Assembly (NCBI GenBank): GCA_017893485.1
Contig: CM030360.1
Span: 6,126,467-6,190,466, forward strand
Direction of reading: 5' to 3'
DNA from: Hemerocallis citrina
Taxonomy: Eukaryota; Streptophyta; Magnoliopsida; Asparagales; Asphodelaceae
DNA: 64,000 bases
The position numbers and the translations under genes are program-made. The notes beneath the pieces are model-generated. The model was not told the origin of the DNA. It did not search any database and was given only the letters and a program-made list of their open reading frames with translations. This document shows positions 11,154-22,436 of this stretch, one piece after another; the first letter of the stretch is position 1; each line of letters opens with the position of its first letter.

Positions 11154-12965
11154 TCATTCTTCTTCAAAGTTGGGCATCTCTTCTCGTTCCGGACGCTTGT
11201 TAGCCCCCCGAGACGGGGGAGGGAGTTCGGCTCGGTCTTTTCTTACAAACATGGTCAGCTGCCTTCTCTGGATAAGGGCTTCGATCTCGTTTTTTAGGGC
11301 ACGACAATCGTTGGTGTCATGCCCATGGTCCCGGTGATAACGGCACCATTTTTCTTTATCTCTTCTCTTGGCGGGGGTGTTCATCCTGGGAGCAGGGGGT
11401 AAGACCCCTTCTTTCTCAACTTCCATCAGAATAGTTGCGACGTTAGTGGTGAGGGGAGTGAACTTCTCGAACCTGGGAGGAGTTCGGCGCTGGCCGGCAT
11501 TGTCCTTTTGGAGCTTCTTGGCTCCTTCCTCCTCCGTTCCCTTTCTCTTAAACCTGGAGGAAGAACCCTCCCAGTTTGGTTGCTGCTCGGCCTCTTCGGC
11601 CCGGATATACTTTTCACTGCGAAGGAGGAGGTCGGAAAAGTTCTGCAGAGGCTTCTTGGCGAGGGAGGAGCAGAGGTTGGAATTGAGGACATTAGATTGA
11701 AATGCTGCCGTAGCGACCGACTGGTCGAGGGATGCTATAGACCTGGCTTCAGCTGTGAACCTCTTTACATAGTCTCTCAGTTTCTCCCCCTTCTTTTGGT
11801 GGAGGTGCAATAGGGAGATGCTGGTTTTCTCAGCCCTACGGCTGCTTACGAAATGTGTGACGAAGAGGGTTTCGAACTGCTCGAAGGAGAATATTGAGGA
11901 GGGGGCAAGGCGAGAGTACCATTCTCGAGCTAGGCCCTTGAGAGTTGCGGGAAAGGTTTTGCAGAGGAGGGCATCGGAAGCCTAGTGGAGAAGCATCAAG
12001 GTCTTAAAGCTCTCGATGTGGTCAACTGAGTCGGTCTCCCCGGTGTAAGTTTCAAATTGGGGAGGTTTGAAGCCAAACGGGACTGGCGCATCCACGATGG
12101 TTCGGGAGAAAGGGGGTCGGCTAGGACGTAGGGTCCTTCCCCTAAGCTCCTCTTCTCGGTCTATCTGGCCCAGGCGCCTCTCTACTTCATGAAGATGACG
12201 GTACATGGTGTCATCCTTCCGACGGTAATCAGCCGAGCCCCTAGACTCGTCTTCATATGAGGGAGAGTGGGGGCTATGACGATGGTAACTTCGGGAGCGA
12301 CGAGGACTTGGGGTACGCCGGGAGCTGCTAGGAGCAGGACGAGGAGATGGGGACCGTCGGCGAGGGCTTCGGACCGGAGGAGGGGATGGGGCCTTCGGCT
12401 CATTAGGGTTTTGACGGAGGTTGAGAGCCTGCAGGACGGTCGCTTGGAACTGCTGGAACTCGGCACGGGTAATTGGTGCCTCATTGTTCCTGGGCTGTTG
12501 TCGACCCGCTGGGGCGTGTCTTCTTCGGTAATGCTCGGGGGACTCTTTCCTCCCCCTGCGGACGGGGGACCTGTGGTACCGGTGGCGAGGAGACCGCTCG
12601 CCCGGATGGTGTTGGCGGGAGGCTCCCTCTCGGGCCCGCTTTTCATCCAGGTGGCGGCGGAGGTCGTCATCTTTCTGGCGGTTGAGGGCGGTATTGTGGC
12701 GACCAGAGGCTCGGGGGTGATGGGAAGCCATGGAGTCCGTAGAGGCATTGTGGATGGAGACGTGCTCCTGGTGAAGAGGCTGTTTTTTAGGGTTAGGACC
12801 CTTCAGGGGTGTTTGATTAGGAGGAGGAAGGTCTTGTTGGAGCGGGTCTTCCGCCGTAGGGGGAAGCTGCCCTTGTTGTTGAACAGGATTGTTGGGGACT
12901 TCTTGCTGCTGATCAGGGTTGGGTCCTCGGTTGGAATCCCTTGACCTGACTTTGCGAGGCGGCAT
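11154..12965 (-). pseudogene. Tat gag polyprotein, one internal stop
   Basis: The start is taken as ATG 12,965 (MPPRKVRS); an in-frame ATG lies 7 codons upstream at 12,986. The N-terminus is rich in Pro, Gln, Arg and Ser (repeated RSPRRRS-type stretches), probably nucleic-acid binding. The retrotransposon gag core begins near FETYTGETDSVDHIESF and continues past an in-frame TAG (11,982-11,984) into LRDYVKRFTAEA. A zinc-finger-like CRYHRDHGHDTNDC follows at about 11,330. The gag frame runs directly into protease across TGA 11,154-11,156. Gag would package element RNA in cytoplasmic particles. Confidence 0.87.
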
Positions 12966-13016
12966 GGCTGGAGAAGACCTGTTCACCAGGAAGAGGAGAG
13001 GCCTCTATTCGTTAGT

Positions 13017-13034
13017 TTCCCACAGATGGTGCCA
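13017..13034 (-). other. Primer-binding site of the Tat element
   Basis: Minus-strand TGGCACCATCTGTGGGAA starts 3 nt inside the LTR end (...GGCAACA, then GAT). It is close to the TTGGCGCC-GTCTGTGGGAA sequence typical next to Tat-lineage LTRs. The priming tRNA was not assigned. A diverged copy of the same site lies at 24,501 on the plus strand. Confidence 0.7.
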
Positions 13035-13037
13035 ATC

Positions 13038-13658
13038 TGTTGCCGCTAATTTTGGTGTGGGGGCAAACAGATAGTATTTGTGGATTCTTAGGGAAACTGA
13101 ATAGTAAACCTGTGTACCTATTCCGTCGGGCTTTGATCGTCGTTCCCGCCGTGCACCTGCAAAAAGTGCGAGACACCGGGGTTGTTCCCGGCGACGCACC
13201 CTCCGACGCTCGAGTCAGTAATCTGGAAGACTATGAAAGAGCGCAAAAACTGGTGAAAGATTGATTACCCCTTAATGGAGATGGATGGGGGGTATTTATA
13301 GGCGTCTTAGGGAACGGATTAGGAATGTAATCCCCGTAATCTGATAAGGAATATTCTCCTAGTAAACAGATTAGGAATATAATCCCTAATTCCCAGTGGA
13401 GGGATAGGCATGAATCAGGGCCGTTGATTAGGATCTAATTAGGGACCCTAATTCTATCCCTCTGATCGGGCTTTATTGCTGGTTGAAACCCGTGCCCGAT
13501 TGAAGCGGGTTCGTTTGTGGGTTATTGGGCCTTTATCGGAGAGACCCAGTACCTATCTCAGACCCTTTTTGTGGGGTAAATCACCATTTTACCCCCGGGC
13601 TTCAAGATTCGTGCCCGATTTGGAAGGTTCCGATTAACCCCCATTTTTAGCCATATCA
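13038..13658 (-). repeat. 5' LTR of the Tat element (621 bp)
   Basis: Read on the minus strand it begins TGATATGGCTAAAAATGG at 13,658 and ends GCGGCAACA at 13,038. TATAAATA is at 13,300-13,293. About 70 nt downstream lies the conserved TGACTCGAGCGTCGGAGG block common to Tat LTRs. The right boundary is supported by a related plus-strand LTR at 21,542-22,166, which starts TGATATGGGTAAAA and has nearly the same length (625 bp). Confidence 0.8.
13293..13300 (-). promoter_or_regulatory. LTR TATA box
   Basis: Minus-strand TATAAATA followed by a C-rich stretch lies about 260 bp before the LTR end. It is positioned to drive gag-pol transcription. The same arrangement recurs at 21,853-21,860 and 24,078-24,085 in related LTRs. 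Confidence 0.65.
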
Positions 13659-13689
13659 CTTAGAAAGTGCAGAATGTGGTTCTATAGAC

Positions 13690-15290
13690 AGTTTTGGATC
13701 TATCTAATTTGGGTTAGTAGAATCTGGACTTGCAAAGTTCTTTGACGATGTGTTCATCAAAGACAAATCTATGAATTATCAATCCTACTGTCACGGTCAA
13801 TGATTCACAGTTGGAATCAAGAACCAGTCCTACTGACACTTAAACTTGAATGACAAATGAGCTAAGAAGAGTCTTTAGTAAACAATGAGATGATTTTGTG
13901 TCATACAATAATACTTTAAATTAGTTGATCTGCCGAAATGGACTAAAACTATAGTAAGTAAGAGGGGTTTTGTATAAGAAACTTAATTTTGAGTGTTCAG
14001 TAGCAATTTTAATGCACTTCTAGTAGCTAAGAATTGACTGAGATAAATGGGGTAGACTGATTTGTTGTCTACTCACATGTTTATCATATTGATACAATAA
14101 GGATTCTTCTTGGCCATACATCCTTTGAAAATTTTGTTATTCATAAAAGTTTTTAAACGGTTTTGTACTGAAAAGTTATGTACTGAACATTTTATATTGA
14201 AAAGTGTTGTACTGAATAGTTTTGTACTAAGAGTTTTGTACTAATATGTTTAGTAAACAAGATTTACAATTTAGTAAAATCATCGTATGTTTTAAAACAT
14301 GTAATATAGCTAACATATAAATAATTTGACAAATTTCTCAAAGAACCTAGTATATGAATCAAGTAATTCAGATCATTGCCTTTAACTTTGTGGGGTGTCA
14401 AATATAATGGCTATTATTTACTTAGTTTTATTGACATGCTTGTTGATTGGAAGTGACATCTCTATTACAAATAGAGTTAAAATTGTGCTATCCAAATAAA
14501 TTTAGCATGAAACACCTAAGTGTTGTGGACACCATATTATGTATAAGGATAAATTTTGGTTGGCAAGGGATAACCCTTAGTCAAACTCGATGAATTAATA
14601 ATGTGTTTTAAAAGTGGGGATATAGTGATTGAAAGTGTGTTTTGAAACACTTTATGAATATGATAAAAGGTTGACACCTAATGATGGTGCAACGAATTGA
14701 AAGTCTCGTGTATACAAAGATCTGCACTAGAATAGACATAGCCTTTGAGGTAGGTATGATCTGCAGATTCACTAATAATCTCATATACATTTGAGTGCCC
14801 TTAAGAGGCTAATGAGATACTTGAGTGATACTCAAGATTTTGCTTTGTGCTACTCAAAGTTTAGTGGAAGTCGACAACTAGTAAATATGCTTTCACACTA
14901 GGAGGAGCAGAAAAAAATTATGGAGATTAAAAGGCAATCAAGCATTGCGTTCTCATCCAAAAAATCAAACCTCTATGTGTTATCCTCTGCAAGAGAAGAG
15001 GCTGAGTGGATTGAATGAGTTACTGCTAATCATCCATTGAGAAGTTTAAAGTAAATTCTCTAATTCTGTTATACGACTATCAAGCTATAATGTACTGTAG
15101 CGCATAACTCACTCTAAATAGTAAGAGGGGTATATTAAGGCTGAAAGAAGCCTAGTTGAACTTTCTCGTAGATAAAGTGCAATTGCGACAAGTATGGCTA
15201 ATGCTCTTGTTAAAAGACTTGAAAGTAATCTAATTATCAAAACTGTGGAGGAAATAGTGTTAAAAGCTATTGAATCAAAAGCTTTAACAT
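13690..15290 (+). pseudogene. Decayed Ty1/copia reverse transcriptase and RNase H
   Basis: Plus-strand fragments in several frames match the usual copia order: LVDLPKWTKTIVSK (about 13,925); LLIGSDISI after a lost YVDD (about 14,435); FSMKHLSVVDTILCIRI (about 14,500); a degraded LSQ block (about 14,575); ALKRLMRYLSDTQDFALCY (about 14,800); a YAFTLGGA-like RNase H stretch (about 14,885); and SMANALVKRLES (about 15,195). There are numerous frameshifts and stops. The right end of the Tat element abuts this relic, so the copia copy was the target and is older. Upstream copia parts (gag, protease, integrase) are not visible in the window. Confidence 0.8.
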
Positions 15291-16240
15291 TCAAGTTATT
15301 TTGAGATTTAGAATCCAATTGGAGCCATAGAAAAGTTCAAACTAAAGCATCAATTTTAGACAGTTGGCATGCTTTAGATAATTTGAAAAGTTCTATATAA
15401 ATTATGTTAATATATAACTTCATTCCAATTTTAATGACGCTATATATTTTCATAATTTACTTAGAATCATCTTATTATTCCAAAAGAAAGCATGAAAACT
15501 TGTCGATGTGGTTTCAATGTTTAGATGGTTGTTATATCATTTCAATTTTGATTATATAACTCTTTTATGGATTCATGTTTCATTTTAATTTTGATGATTT
15601 AGAATTAACCATAATTGATTTGAATGTTCTATCATTCCAATATGAAACATAGTATAGTTCTTGTGCAGAAACTATAATAGTTCTTGTTCTTTATTTTGTT
15701 AAAGAAACTTGATTTTGATGCTTGCATTACAATTTGCTAAGCTATCGTTGAATTGTACTAAGTTCTTTAGTAGAACTAGATACTTTATGAAATTTGCTAG
15801 AATTTTTAGGGATGTGTTTCTTAATATTTTTTTTTCAATAAGCTAGCAAAGATGGAGGAGTTGAATCTGTCAACATAGATTTCAGAATAATGATTTGTTC
15901 AAAATGGAGAAGTAAACATAAAGCAGTTTGCAAGGATAAAGTTTTGGTTTATTTCTCTAAAGAATAAATTTGTCACTTGCTTGATGAAACTTTTGTTGAG
16001 TTTAAGACTCTTGTGTTGATGAGCTTAAAACTCATATTTTGTTCTTGAAGTTTATTTGCTTTGGTTGATTTTAAAACTATGACATGTTTCTCTAGTTGGT
16101 TTAGTCATTGTGAACTATTCTATTTTGATATAGTCTTCGAATTATTTGATTATTTTGGTCTAGTCTCATTTGAACTATTCGAGTTATAATTGATTTAGTC
16201 TGTGAACTATATTATTTTTTGTGAGCCAATGATTTAATGG
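15291..16240. other. AT-rich sequence without a supported gene
   Basis: No ORF, RNA gene or repeat boundary could be supported. By position it may be the 3' untranslated part of the copia relic. It is full of TTTTGAT-type low-complexity runs. Confidence 0.4.
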
Positions 16241-16540
16241 GGGATTGCCTAATATATTGAGAATATAGGAGAAAATTGTTGGATATACGGATATATTCTC
16301 AATATAATAGAATATTATTGTGTATAATGTTCTATGGGGCAACATGTGTTTTACACGTGTTATCTGTTTAATTGTTGGACCGGGTTGAGTGGGCATAAAG
16401 CCCAGTACCATAAATCCAGTTCATTTCATATAAAAGCTGGTCTAGAGGTAGTACTCTGTGATATTCCAATACTGATAAGCAGGGTATAATATCTTAAGCA
16501 GCTATGAGATATAAACCCTAACCCTAATTACTCATCTTGA
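16240..16540 (+). repeat. Possible LTR remnant with a 14-bp inverted repeat
   Basis: A purine run (aatgggggattg) precedes sequence with TGTTGGATATACGG (about 16,278) and a TATA-like catataaaagc near 16,428, reminiscent of the 3' end of a copia element. A perfect 14-bp inverted repeat, TATATTGAGAATAT (16,253-16,266) and its complement (16,293-16,306), flanks the start. No second LTR was found, so this is tentative. Confidence 0.3.
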
Positions 16541-16544
16541 TCTA

Positions 16545-17281
16545 ACACCAACGCCCTCATCACTAAACCTGATGTCCAACGCTATCGCCCGCTATGGCGA
16601 GAGGAGAAGATGATGCTTCAATTAGTTGGGATTCATTTTGGGTTCTTTTGAATTAGAGAGGGAGTGGGAGAGAGAGTGAGTGAAGATGTTGCTCGTCAAT
16701 ACTCTATGTTGGTGTTTGTCTGTATATGTGAAAAATCACTGGAGAGAGCTAGAGCGTGAGAGAGGCGAAGGTATCCTTTTCACGGCTCTCCCTTTGACTA
16801 CGGTTTTTGTGGGGTGAGTTTGCGAGATTGTGGGGGGAGGGGAGAAGATTGGGTTCGGTGGTTGTCAAAATCCCGTCTACGGGGCTTGGGCCCAAAGAAT
16901 GGGTACCCCCACAGATGAATTGGCAAGGTTCGACGGGTGATAAAATCTTTCCTGACGAGCTTTAGGTCGGTGTGCACGTGCCGTGGAGGCAGTGTACCAA
17001 GCTAAATTGACATGCATACAATTTTGCTGGGCCGAGCTTTTTGTTTGGGGCCAAAATAGAGTCCATTACAATTTTAGAGGAGTAAGTTTTTCCTCTTCGA
17101 TAGTGTGTGATGACTATCGGTTTGTCGGTCCACCCTTTAGAGTTGTTGGAGGGGTTAATTATTTGTACGGGTCATGTTGGTTCATGTTTTATTTCCTGTT
17201 CGTAGTTTGTATATTTGGTTAATTTCTGATGAATGAAACAGGGTGACCATATTCCACCTTTTCCTTTTAACAAAAAAAAAC
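16545..17281 (+). repeat. Poly(A)-ended repeat, copy in block A
   Basis: About 730 bp repeated at 27,285-28,010: from ccctcatcactaaacctgatg through tcttttgaattagagag to gaatgaaacagggtgacc and a terminal A run. A poly(A)-like end after a GAATGAAAC signal suggests a truncated LINE or retrocopy. The open reading of 79 codons at 16,983-17,222 is conserved at 27,720-27,959 but resembles no family I recognise. Confidence 0.5.
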
Positions 17282-17888
17282 ATATATTTATTCAAGCACT
17301 TCTCACAAAGTAAGCACTAATTTCTTGTTAAAAAAAATAGAAAAGGTTTCAATTTAGTTTTAAATTGAAGGCCTCCAAAGGAATGGGAAAAAAGGGAAAG
17401 CAACAGTTTGGTGATACATAATTTGCCATCACTTTAGTGCATCATTCAGCCACAAGAAGTATTTCACTACACTAGAAATGTTTCATTTCACTATATCTTT
17501 TTCATGAAACAGTATGGTTTTCTTATGCCAATAAAATAAAAACAAAAGCTTCGCAATGATTGAAAAAATAGATGATACTTATTCAAAATTATCTTTCTTT
17601 ATTCTTTACATGCATTTTATTGTTATTGTACATAGCAAAAGACCACAGGATTAAGGAAACTAGAAAAGAACGATAATCATGTAGTGTTCTTCTCATGGTT
17701 TCCTTATTCAATTTTCTTTCAATCTTTTGTACTGTTGCATACTGATGGACATAGCACAAACAAACATTTTTATTTCGCTTTGTCATATTTTTCCTTTCTC
17801 TATCTCTTTCTCCTTCAACTCGATCGTTCTCTTTAATTATTAAGCAACTCCACGATGAGAACGCGGGAAGAGGAGAAAGGGTACAAGC

Positions 17889-18788
17889 TCAGTAGGGCCA
17901 CTCCTCTGGAAGCAACAGCTCAATTGGGATTTCAGGCAAGGGCGAGGCTTCTGCTGATGGCTTCTCCATTTTCCTGATCTCCGCTTCTTCGCTTCTGGAG
18001 TACATTCTAGGATCAAATGGTGATGGCTTTTTTGCGTCCATCGGTCGACCTATACAATATTTGTTTTGCAATCAAATTGTATGCGTCACAAAAATATCTA
18101 GCAAGAACAATTTGACATGATCTTAATGACTTACAGTTCACTTACCATGTATATCCAAACTTGAAGTTGAATCAACTTGCAACGGAGGGATGAACACTCC
18201 AGTCCCTCCCCGTCTGTTAATCGCAACAGGAACAAATAGAGGAGGCACTACGCTAGGAAAAAATTTATATACATTGCGCGTCGGACCTGATCCACTGCCG
18301 TTATCCATCTGAAATTCATATATATATAAGAAAACTCCATTAATTTGTTAACCCGTACGTAAATCTAGAACTACTTTAAGAAGAAGAAAAAATGCAGACA
18401 TCGATCAATTCGAACCAGATTAAACTGTTGGACGACATAATTAGGGTAAGAACCCCAGTGAAACACTCCAGTTCCAGCATACTTGTTGCTTGGCCCAACA
18501 GGACTAGTGACACCAGTTTTAGCTTGCTTATTGCTTGGCCCTGACTTAGGTACCCAACACCCACTCCTCCTCGACCCGGTTCGACTCGAGGGCTGCAATA
18601 TATATATGTGTATATAGTGGATGTCAAAATAATTAAGAGACATGCATTTTTTTTAAAAAAATTACAATGAAAAAAAAAGAAGAGTAATATACTGGCTTAA
18701 CGGGTGGTGGGGCGGGTTTCTTCTTGTTTGGGTTAGAATCTGATAACCCCGAAGTCATTGGTTTGATGTGGTTTGATCGTGACGCCAT
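17889..18788 (-). CDS. Small four-exon gene, copy A: 198-residue protein with two GTGVF motifs
   Basis: Exons on the minus strand: 18,788-18,693, 18,592-18,416, 18,308-18,146 and 18,049-17,889. Introns of 100, 107 and 96 nt have GT..AG ends and keep the frame, giving 198 residues. The start is the ATG after a CT-rich leader. Features: a basic/Ser/Pro-rich N-terminus with KKKPAPPPVKP (about 22-32), GTGVFHWG (72-79), RRGGTGVFIPP (123-133), an acidic helix-like RSEEAEIRKME, and C-terminal LLLPEEWPY. No signal peptide, membrane segment or catalytic motif. From memory, plant proteins labelled TIP41-like (PTHR33356) share GTGVFLP and an LPxEWxY end; this is a weak guess. Copy A lacks three codons in exon 4 that B and C have. 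Confidence 0.7.
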
Positions 18789-18862
18789 CAGTGAGAGAGA
18801 GAGTGAGAAAGAGAAAGACTGATGAGAGAGAAAAAGATAGGAGTGAGAGAAAATTGAAGGAG

Positions 18863-18870
18863 TAAATATA
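18863..18870 (-). promoter_or_regulatory. TATA element of gene copy A
   Basis: Minus-strand TATATTTA lies about 75 nt upstream of the ATG, followed by a CT-rich leader (GA repeats on the plus strand). Copies B (32,180-32,191) and C (61,909-61,922) keep a longer TATATATATTTA at the same place, so the core promoter was duplicated with the gene. Confidence 0.5.
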
Positions 18871-18899
18871 GCAGTGAGGTGGTAGGGGTATTATAGTAA

Positions 18900-19990
18900 T
18901 TGTGAATGGATTTTCTTTTGCGTCAATTGTAAGCTATTTGCAAGAAATCATATTACCAAAAAGATGTGAGAATTAATTATAACCGTTGGATCGGTGTCAT
19001 CAGGGTATATAATATTAATATTCCAGCATTTTACAGTACTTGGACAAAATTATATTAAATATATTCATGGAAAAAGAAACAATTAAAAAGAATTAGAAGC
19101 CATTTCATTTAATAAGCACCCTTTCACTCAAAAAAAAGTAATCATGTATCATAAGTTGAAAAGTCCTAAATTTAAAAGAAGCTGAAAACAAAACAAAATT
19201 AGTGTGTAAATTAATTTGCTACCAATTAAAGGAAAACATTAATAATTTGCTGTCAATTTGAATTCATTAAAATCACGAGAACAAGGTTAACAACTACTGA
19301 CTTGGTGCTCGGCTGACTGGGAACCTGAAACTCGAATCTAAAAAGATACAATTATTGCAAACCCTAATAGTTGAGACACCAAAAGGAAAATTGTCAAATA
19401 TGAAAGAAATTTGTATCCAGAAGAGGAAACATATTTAAAATACCAGCTGAACAGATTGTGGGGCAAGTTTCTCAAGGTTCATATCCAAGTCCGGCAGCTA
19501 GAAGCTAATATATGGCCGTCTATGTTTGCCCTACCATCATCATATAAGTGTGAGAGAGGAGACAAACCGATGGGGATGTGACAGAAAGAGCAAAGGTATG
19601 AAGTGACAAAAGAGAATGGGGATATAGCGGAAGGGTGATGGAATTGCTGCGGGTAGATTGGTAAAATTAATATAAATTTAATTGTGTTTCTTTTAGTCTA
19701 CAATATCAAGGCATCCATGATCGGAAGGCTCCGAGAACGACACATGGAAAAATCACTTTCTGTGAATAGACTCTTTTGGATTTGAAGCGGTATTATATGT
19801 AATTGGAAGGGAACTGATACAACCAGCTGGCAACAATATAGAAACATTGTATATCATAATAAGATTTTCAATCGTATATTGATAAACATTTATTGTACAT
19901 TCTATGGAGTTTCATTGTGAAACAAGTTAAATAATCACTTTTAGTTTCAGCGGGATCAGTTGCGTTCAATATTGATATTTCTTTTCTTTT
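18900..19990. other. Upstream region of gene copy A, no supported gene
   Basis: AT-rich sequence conserved in blocks B and C. A minus-strand reading MNLEKLAPQSVQL ending at a GT donor (about 19,482-19,444) is exon-like, but the matching codon in B and C is a stop. I treat it as untranslated or relic sequence. Confidence 0.35.
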
Positions 19991-19999
19991 TCCTCTTCT

Positions 20000-20175
20000 T
20001 CGCAATCTGCACGTACGATGCATGTGCCATAACAATTTTTTTTGTAAGTAAAGACTACTACAGAGTCTGGCCTCGAACCTGAGACCTTCTTTCACCCATC
20101 CCAAACCCTAATCGTTCTCTTTACAAATTATCCCTAGCGTCACCAAAGTTTATCTCTAAACTCTAATACTGTAAT
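20000..20175. mobile_element. Helitron-family fragments, block A
   Basis: gcaatctgcacgtacgatgc (the minus-strand 3' end type) is followed by tctaaactctaatactgtaatgtga (the plus-strand 5' end type). The same pair of fragments occurs in B (35,006-35,180) and C (63,530-63,720). It looks like two partial copies joined head to head. Confidence 0.4.
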
Positions 20176-20189
20176 GTGATAGTTGAGGT

Positions 20190-20705
20190 TGTGTAATTTG
20201 TAGATAGTACTTTAAAACAGCAAGTTTGGAGTCCAACTAGTAACTCGAGCTAATCCATCTGTTAAGTTCAACTCTTCACTCGAGTTGCTCTCACAACTCG
20301 CTGACTCCCAAACAACAAGCTCAGAGTGTAGCTCTTCCATAAAGTTGCTCCCAAAACTCGCTAACTCTCAAACAACAAGTTCGGAGTCCAGCCCTTCCCA
20401 AGAGCCGCTCCCACAACTCGCTAAGACTCACGACTAGTTCAAAGTCCAGGTTAGAAAGCTCCTCGATGCACTAGTTGAAAAAATGCCGATGACAACATGA
20501 TTTCATCGTGCTCCTCGGTGCCATCAGGCCGAGGAGGCTTCAATCCTAGCAGCTCGACAATTTTGACAAATCAGGATAGCCCGACTGCCACATCTTTCAT
20601 GCCAATCAATCAGAGACGTGCATCTGCTCCAATTTTCGCCCCCACCTTCTCGACCCACAAGAAAAAAAATGATGATGACGTAAGCCACCCAGCTCCTCGG
20701 TGCAC

Positions 20706-20739
<34 letters not shown>

Positions 20740-21200
20740 TGTTGATGTCAGCACCACTGACAACCTGATGCGAGCTGATCTGCATTTTCGACGATTCTCA
20801 GCTACCCAATCGCCTTAAGATTCATGCCCACCATCCTCAGCCATTCTATCCGCTCCAAAATTCACAATCTCCACTTCGGCATGGAAAAAGACAAAAAAAT
20901 GCTTATGTCAGTCCCGCTGAGGAGCCCCATCACGCCGAGGAAGACCCGATATGAGCTGATTAATTGGCTCTTTTGACGCTACTCGGCTGTTCGATCACCT
21001 TGAGATTCATGCCTGCCATCCTCATCCGTTGGATCCATTCCAAACTTCGTGCCCACCTCCTTGGCGCACTACACAAAAAATGTTGACGTTAGGAACATCC
21101 TCGGCACCAAATTACAGGCATCTAATCACCTCAATTTTTGTCCCCACATGATCTAGCCATCTAATCGCTCCAATTTTTGCGCCCGTCTTTGATTTTTTTA
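20190..21200 (+). mobile_element. Decayed 3' repeat region of a Tat-type element
   Basis: Diverged tandem units (ttgctcccacaactcgct, gttcggagtcc) read as the reverse complement of parts of the 215-bp repeats at 5,900-7,070. They are followed by about 200-bp degenerate repeats (ctcctcggtgc, cgccgaggaagacc). They precede a related LTR at 21,542 in the order expected for the 3' end of a plus-strand Tat copy. No coding sequence survives. Confidence 0.5.
20706..20738. repeat. (AC)n microsatellite
   Basis: About 16 uninterrupted AC dinucleotides inside the decayed Tat repeat region. Confidence 0.95.
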
Positions 21201-21541
21201 ATTAAAATTTATTTAATAATGATACATTCAAAAAATTATTTAAAATTCCAAAAAAATAATTATGAATTTAGAAATTCTAATTAAAAATAAAAAATAACTA
21301 TTATTTTAGGAAAATTAATTAAAAATTCTGTCATATAATTAGAAATTGTGATAAATTAATTATTAACTTTAAGAATCCGTGAAAATTACTTTGAAGTTTT
21401 GAAAGACATTTACTATCCAGAGAAGCTCTGAACAAGATTCCAGGTATCCCCGAAACTCTAGTATGTTCTCCTGATCACCTAAAAAATTTCGAACTACTCC
21501 TCGAAGGTTGTGATACCCAACTTTCAAGAGTAGGGGTATTA

Positions 21542-22166
21542 TGATATGGGTAAAATTAGAGCCACGTGATCCTAGTGTGGATCTTAAAGCTTCTCAAGGA
21601 TAGAGCAGTAATTTTACTGCACATACCCACTAGAGGACATGGCCGCACCCAGACCCGTCAACTCAACCAGTTCCATGATTAATGGCTTATTTACAGCCCA
21701 ACAAGAGGGATTTCTAGCAAATTATGGCTGTCAGACAAATCCCCTTTCTTAAACAAAATTATTAACTAATTCTATCTCATCACCATGAGAATCACCAGTT
21801 TAAAGTTAAAATATACATTTTCAGGTCTATCTCTTAGAGCTAAGTCATAGACTATAAATACCATCCCCCCTTCAATCATTCAGAGGTAATCAATCTTTTT
21901 CCACTAAAACCCTAACCTCTTCTTTGAGTTACTGACTTGAGCGTCAAAGGGTCTTTCACCGAAGCCATCCCAGTATTCAAACTTTGTGCAAATTCGCCAT
22001 ACATTTTCAGCCGTCCAGATCCCGATCCGGAAGTTCTCAGTCATTCATATCCAGATCAAGGAGCCTTCAACCATCACAATTCAGATCTGATCCATGGTCC
22101 ATATTGTAAGTTTCCTCCCTCAAATAAACTCAGTAACTGATTGCTCCTACACCGAAAAAAGCAGCA
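21542..22166 (+). repeat. Tat-family LTR, plus strand (625 bp)
   Basis: It begins TGATATGGGTAAAATTAG and ends ctacaccgaaaaaagcagca, paralleling the start (TGATATGGCTAAAAATGG) and end (cacaccaaaattagcggcaaca) of the LTR at 13,038-13,658. TATAAATA is at 21,853-21,860 and the shared TGACTTGAGCGTC block near 21,931. A purine run (aagagtagggg) directly before it could be a polypurine tract, so this is probably a 3' LTR or a solo LTR of an older copy. Confidence 0.7.
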
Positions 22167-22386
22167 CAATATACTGATCTATAGAGCATGTTGTTTAGGA
22201 GTAGTTCAGATCAGTCGAGGGTTTTATGTGTGTATTCTAACACTGGTATGATTAAATTTTCATTAATTCCATAATATTATTTTGGAAATTTGATAGGTAC
22301 AAAATTCTAGCATTTTACAACATGAGTGGAAGCAATTAATAACAAAAGAAAATGAAGCGAAAAAGAAAAATGAAAAAGAAAAATGA

Positions 22387-22424
22387 TGCCTCCGTCCCAT
22401 AATATAAGTCATTCTAGGTTTCTA
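22387..22424. mobile_element. Stowaway-like MITE end fragment
   Basis: cctccgtcccataatataag followed by tcattcta resembles the CTCCCTCCGTCCC terminus of Stowaway/mariner MITEs. A related end in the opposite orientation lies at 26,546-26,577. The other end of each is missing. Confidence 0.4.
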
Positions 22425-22436
22425 CACTCATAATAA

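Larger units (their letters stand above)
1..13658 (-). mobile_element. Tat/Retand-type Ty3/gypsy LTR retrotransposon, 3' LTR outside window
   Basis: The element runs right to left: 5' LTR (13,038-13,658), primer-binding site, gag, protease, reverse transcriptase, RNase H, a second RNase H, integrase, a 215-bp repeat array, two plus-strand antisense ORFs, and a 58-bp repeat array reaching the left edge. Seen directly: DNGSS protease motif, YVDD, two RNase H-like blocks, and an HHCC plus DDE integrase in that order. Known of the family: two RNase H domains and an extra antisense ORF between pol and the 3' LTR mark the plant Tat lineage. The gag-pol frame is continuous over about 1,909 codons with six nonsense codons and no frameshift, so the copy is inactive but not old. 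It sits in a decayed Ty1/copia relic that resumes just right of 13,658. Its target duplication cannot be checked because the left end is missing. Confidence 0.9.
16545..20160 (-). repeat. Segmental duplication block A
   Basis: This block, containing gene copy A, is repeated as block B (27,285-35,235, less two insertions) and block C (54,510-63,780, less the LINE). The similarity covers gene exons, introns, UTRs and more than 1 kb upstream of the gene. Block A lacks about 450 bp near 19,285 that both B and C carry (33,826-34,280 and 62,330-62,800), so B and C look more closely related. Confidence 0.8.

Noticed and set aside
10590..13264. Plus-strand open readings of up to 235 codons across gag and protease
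   Set aside because: They are antisense shadows of the gag-pol frame, with compositions dictated by the opposite strand.
16508..16526. Telomere-type aaccctaaccctaa
   Set aside because: Only about two units; no array.
16983..17222. 79-codon ORF conserved at 27,720-27,959
   Set aside because: Conservation is explained by the block duplication; there is no recognisable domain and the region looks like a poly(A)-ended 3' UTR.
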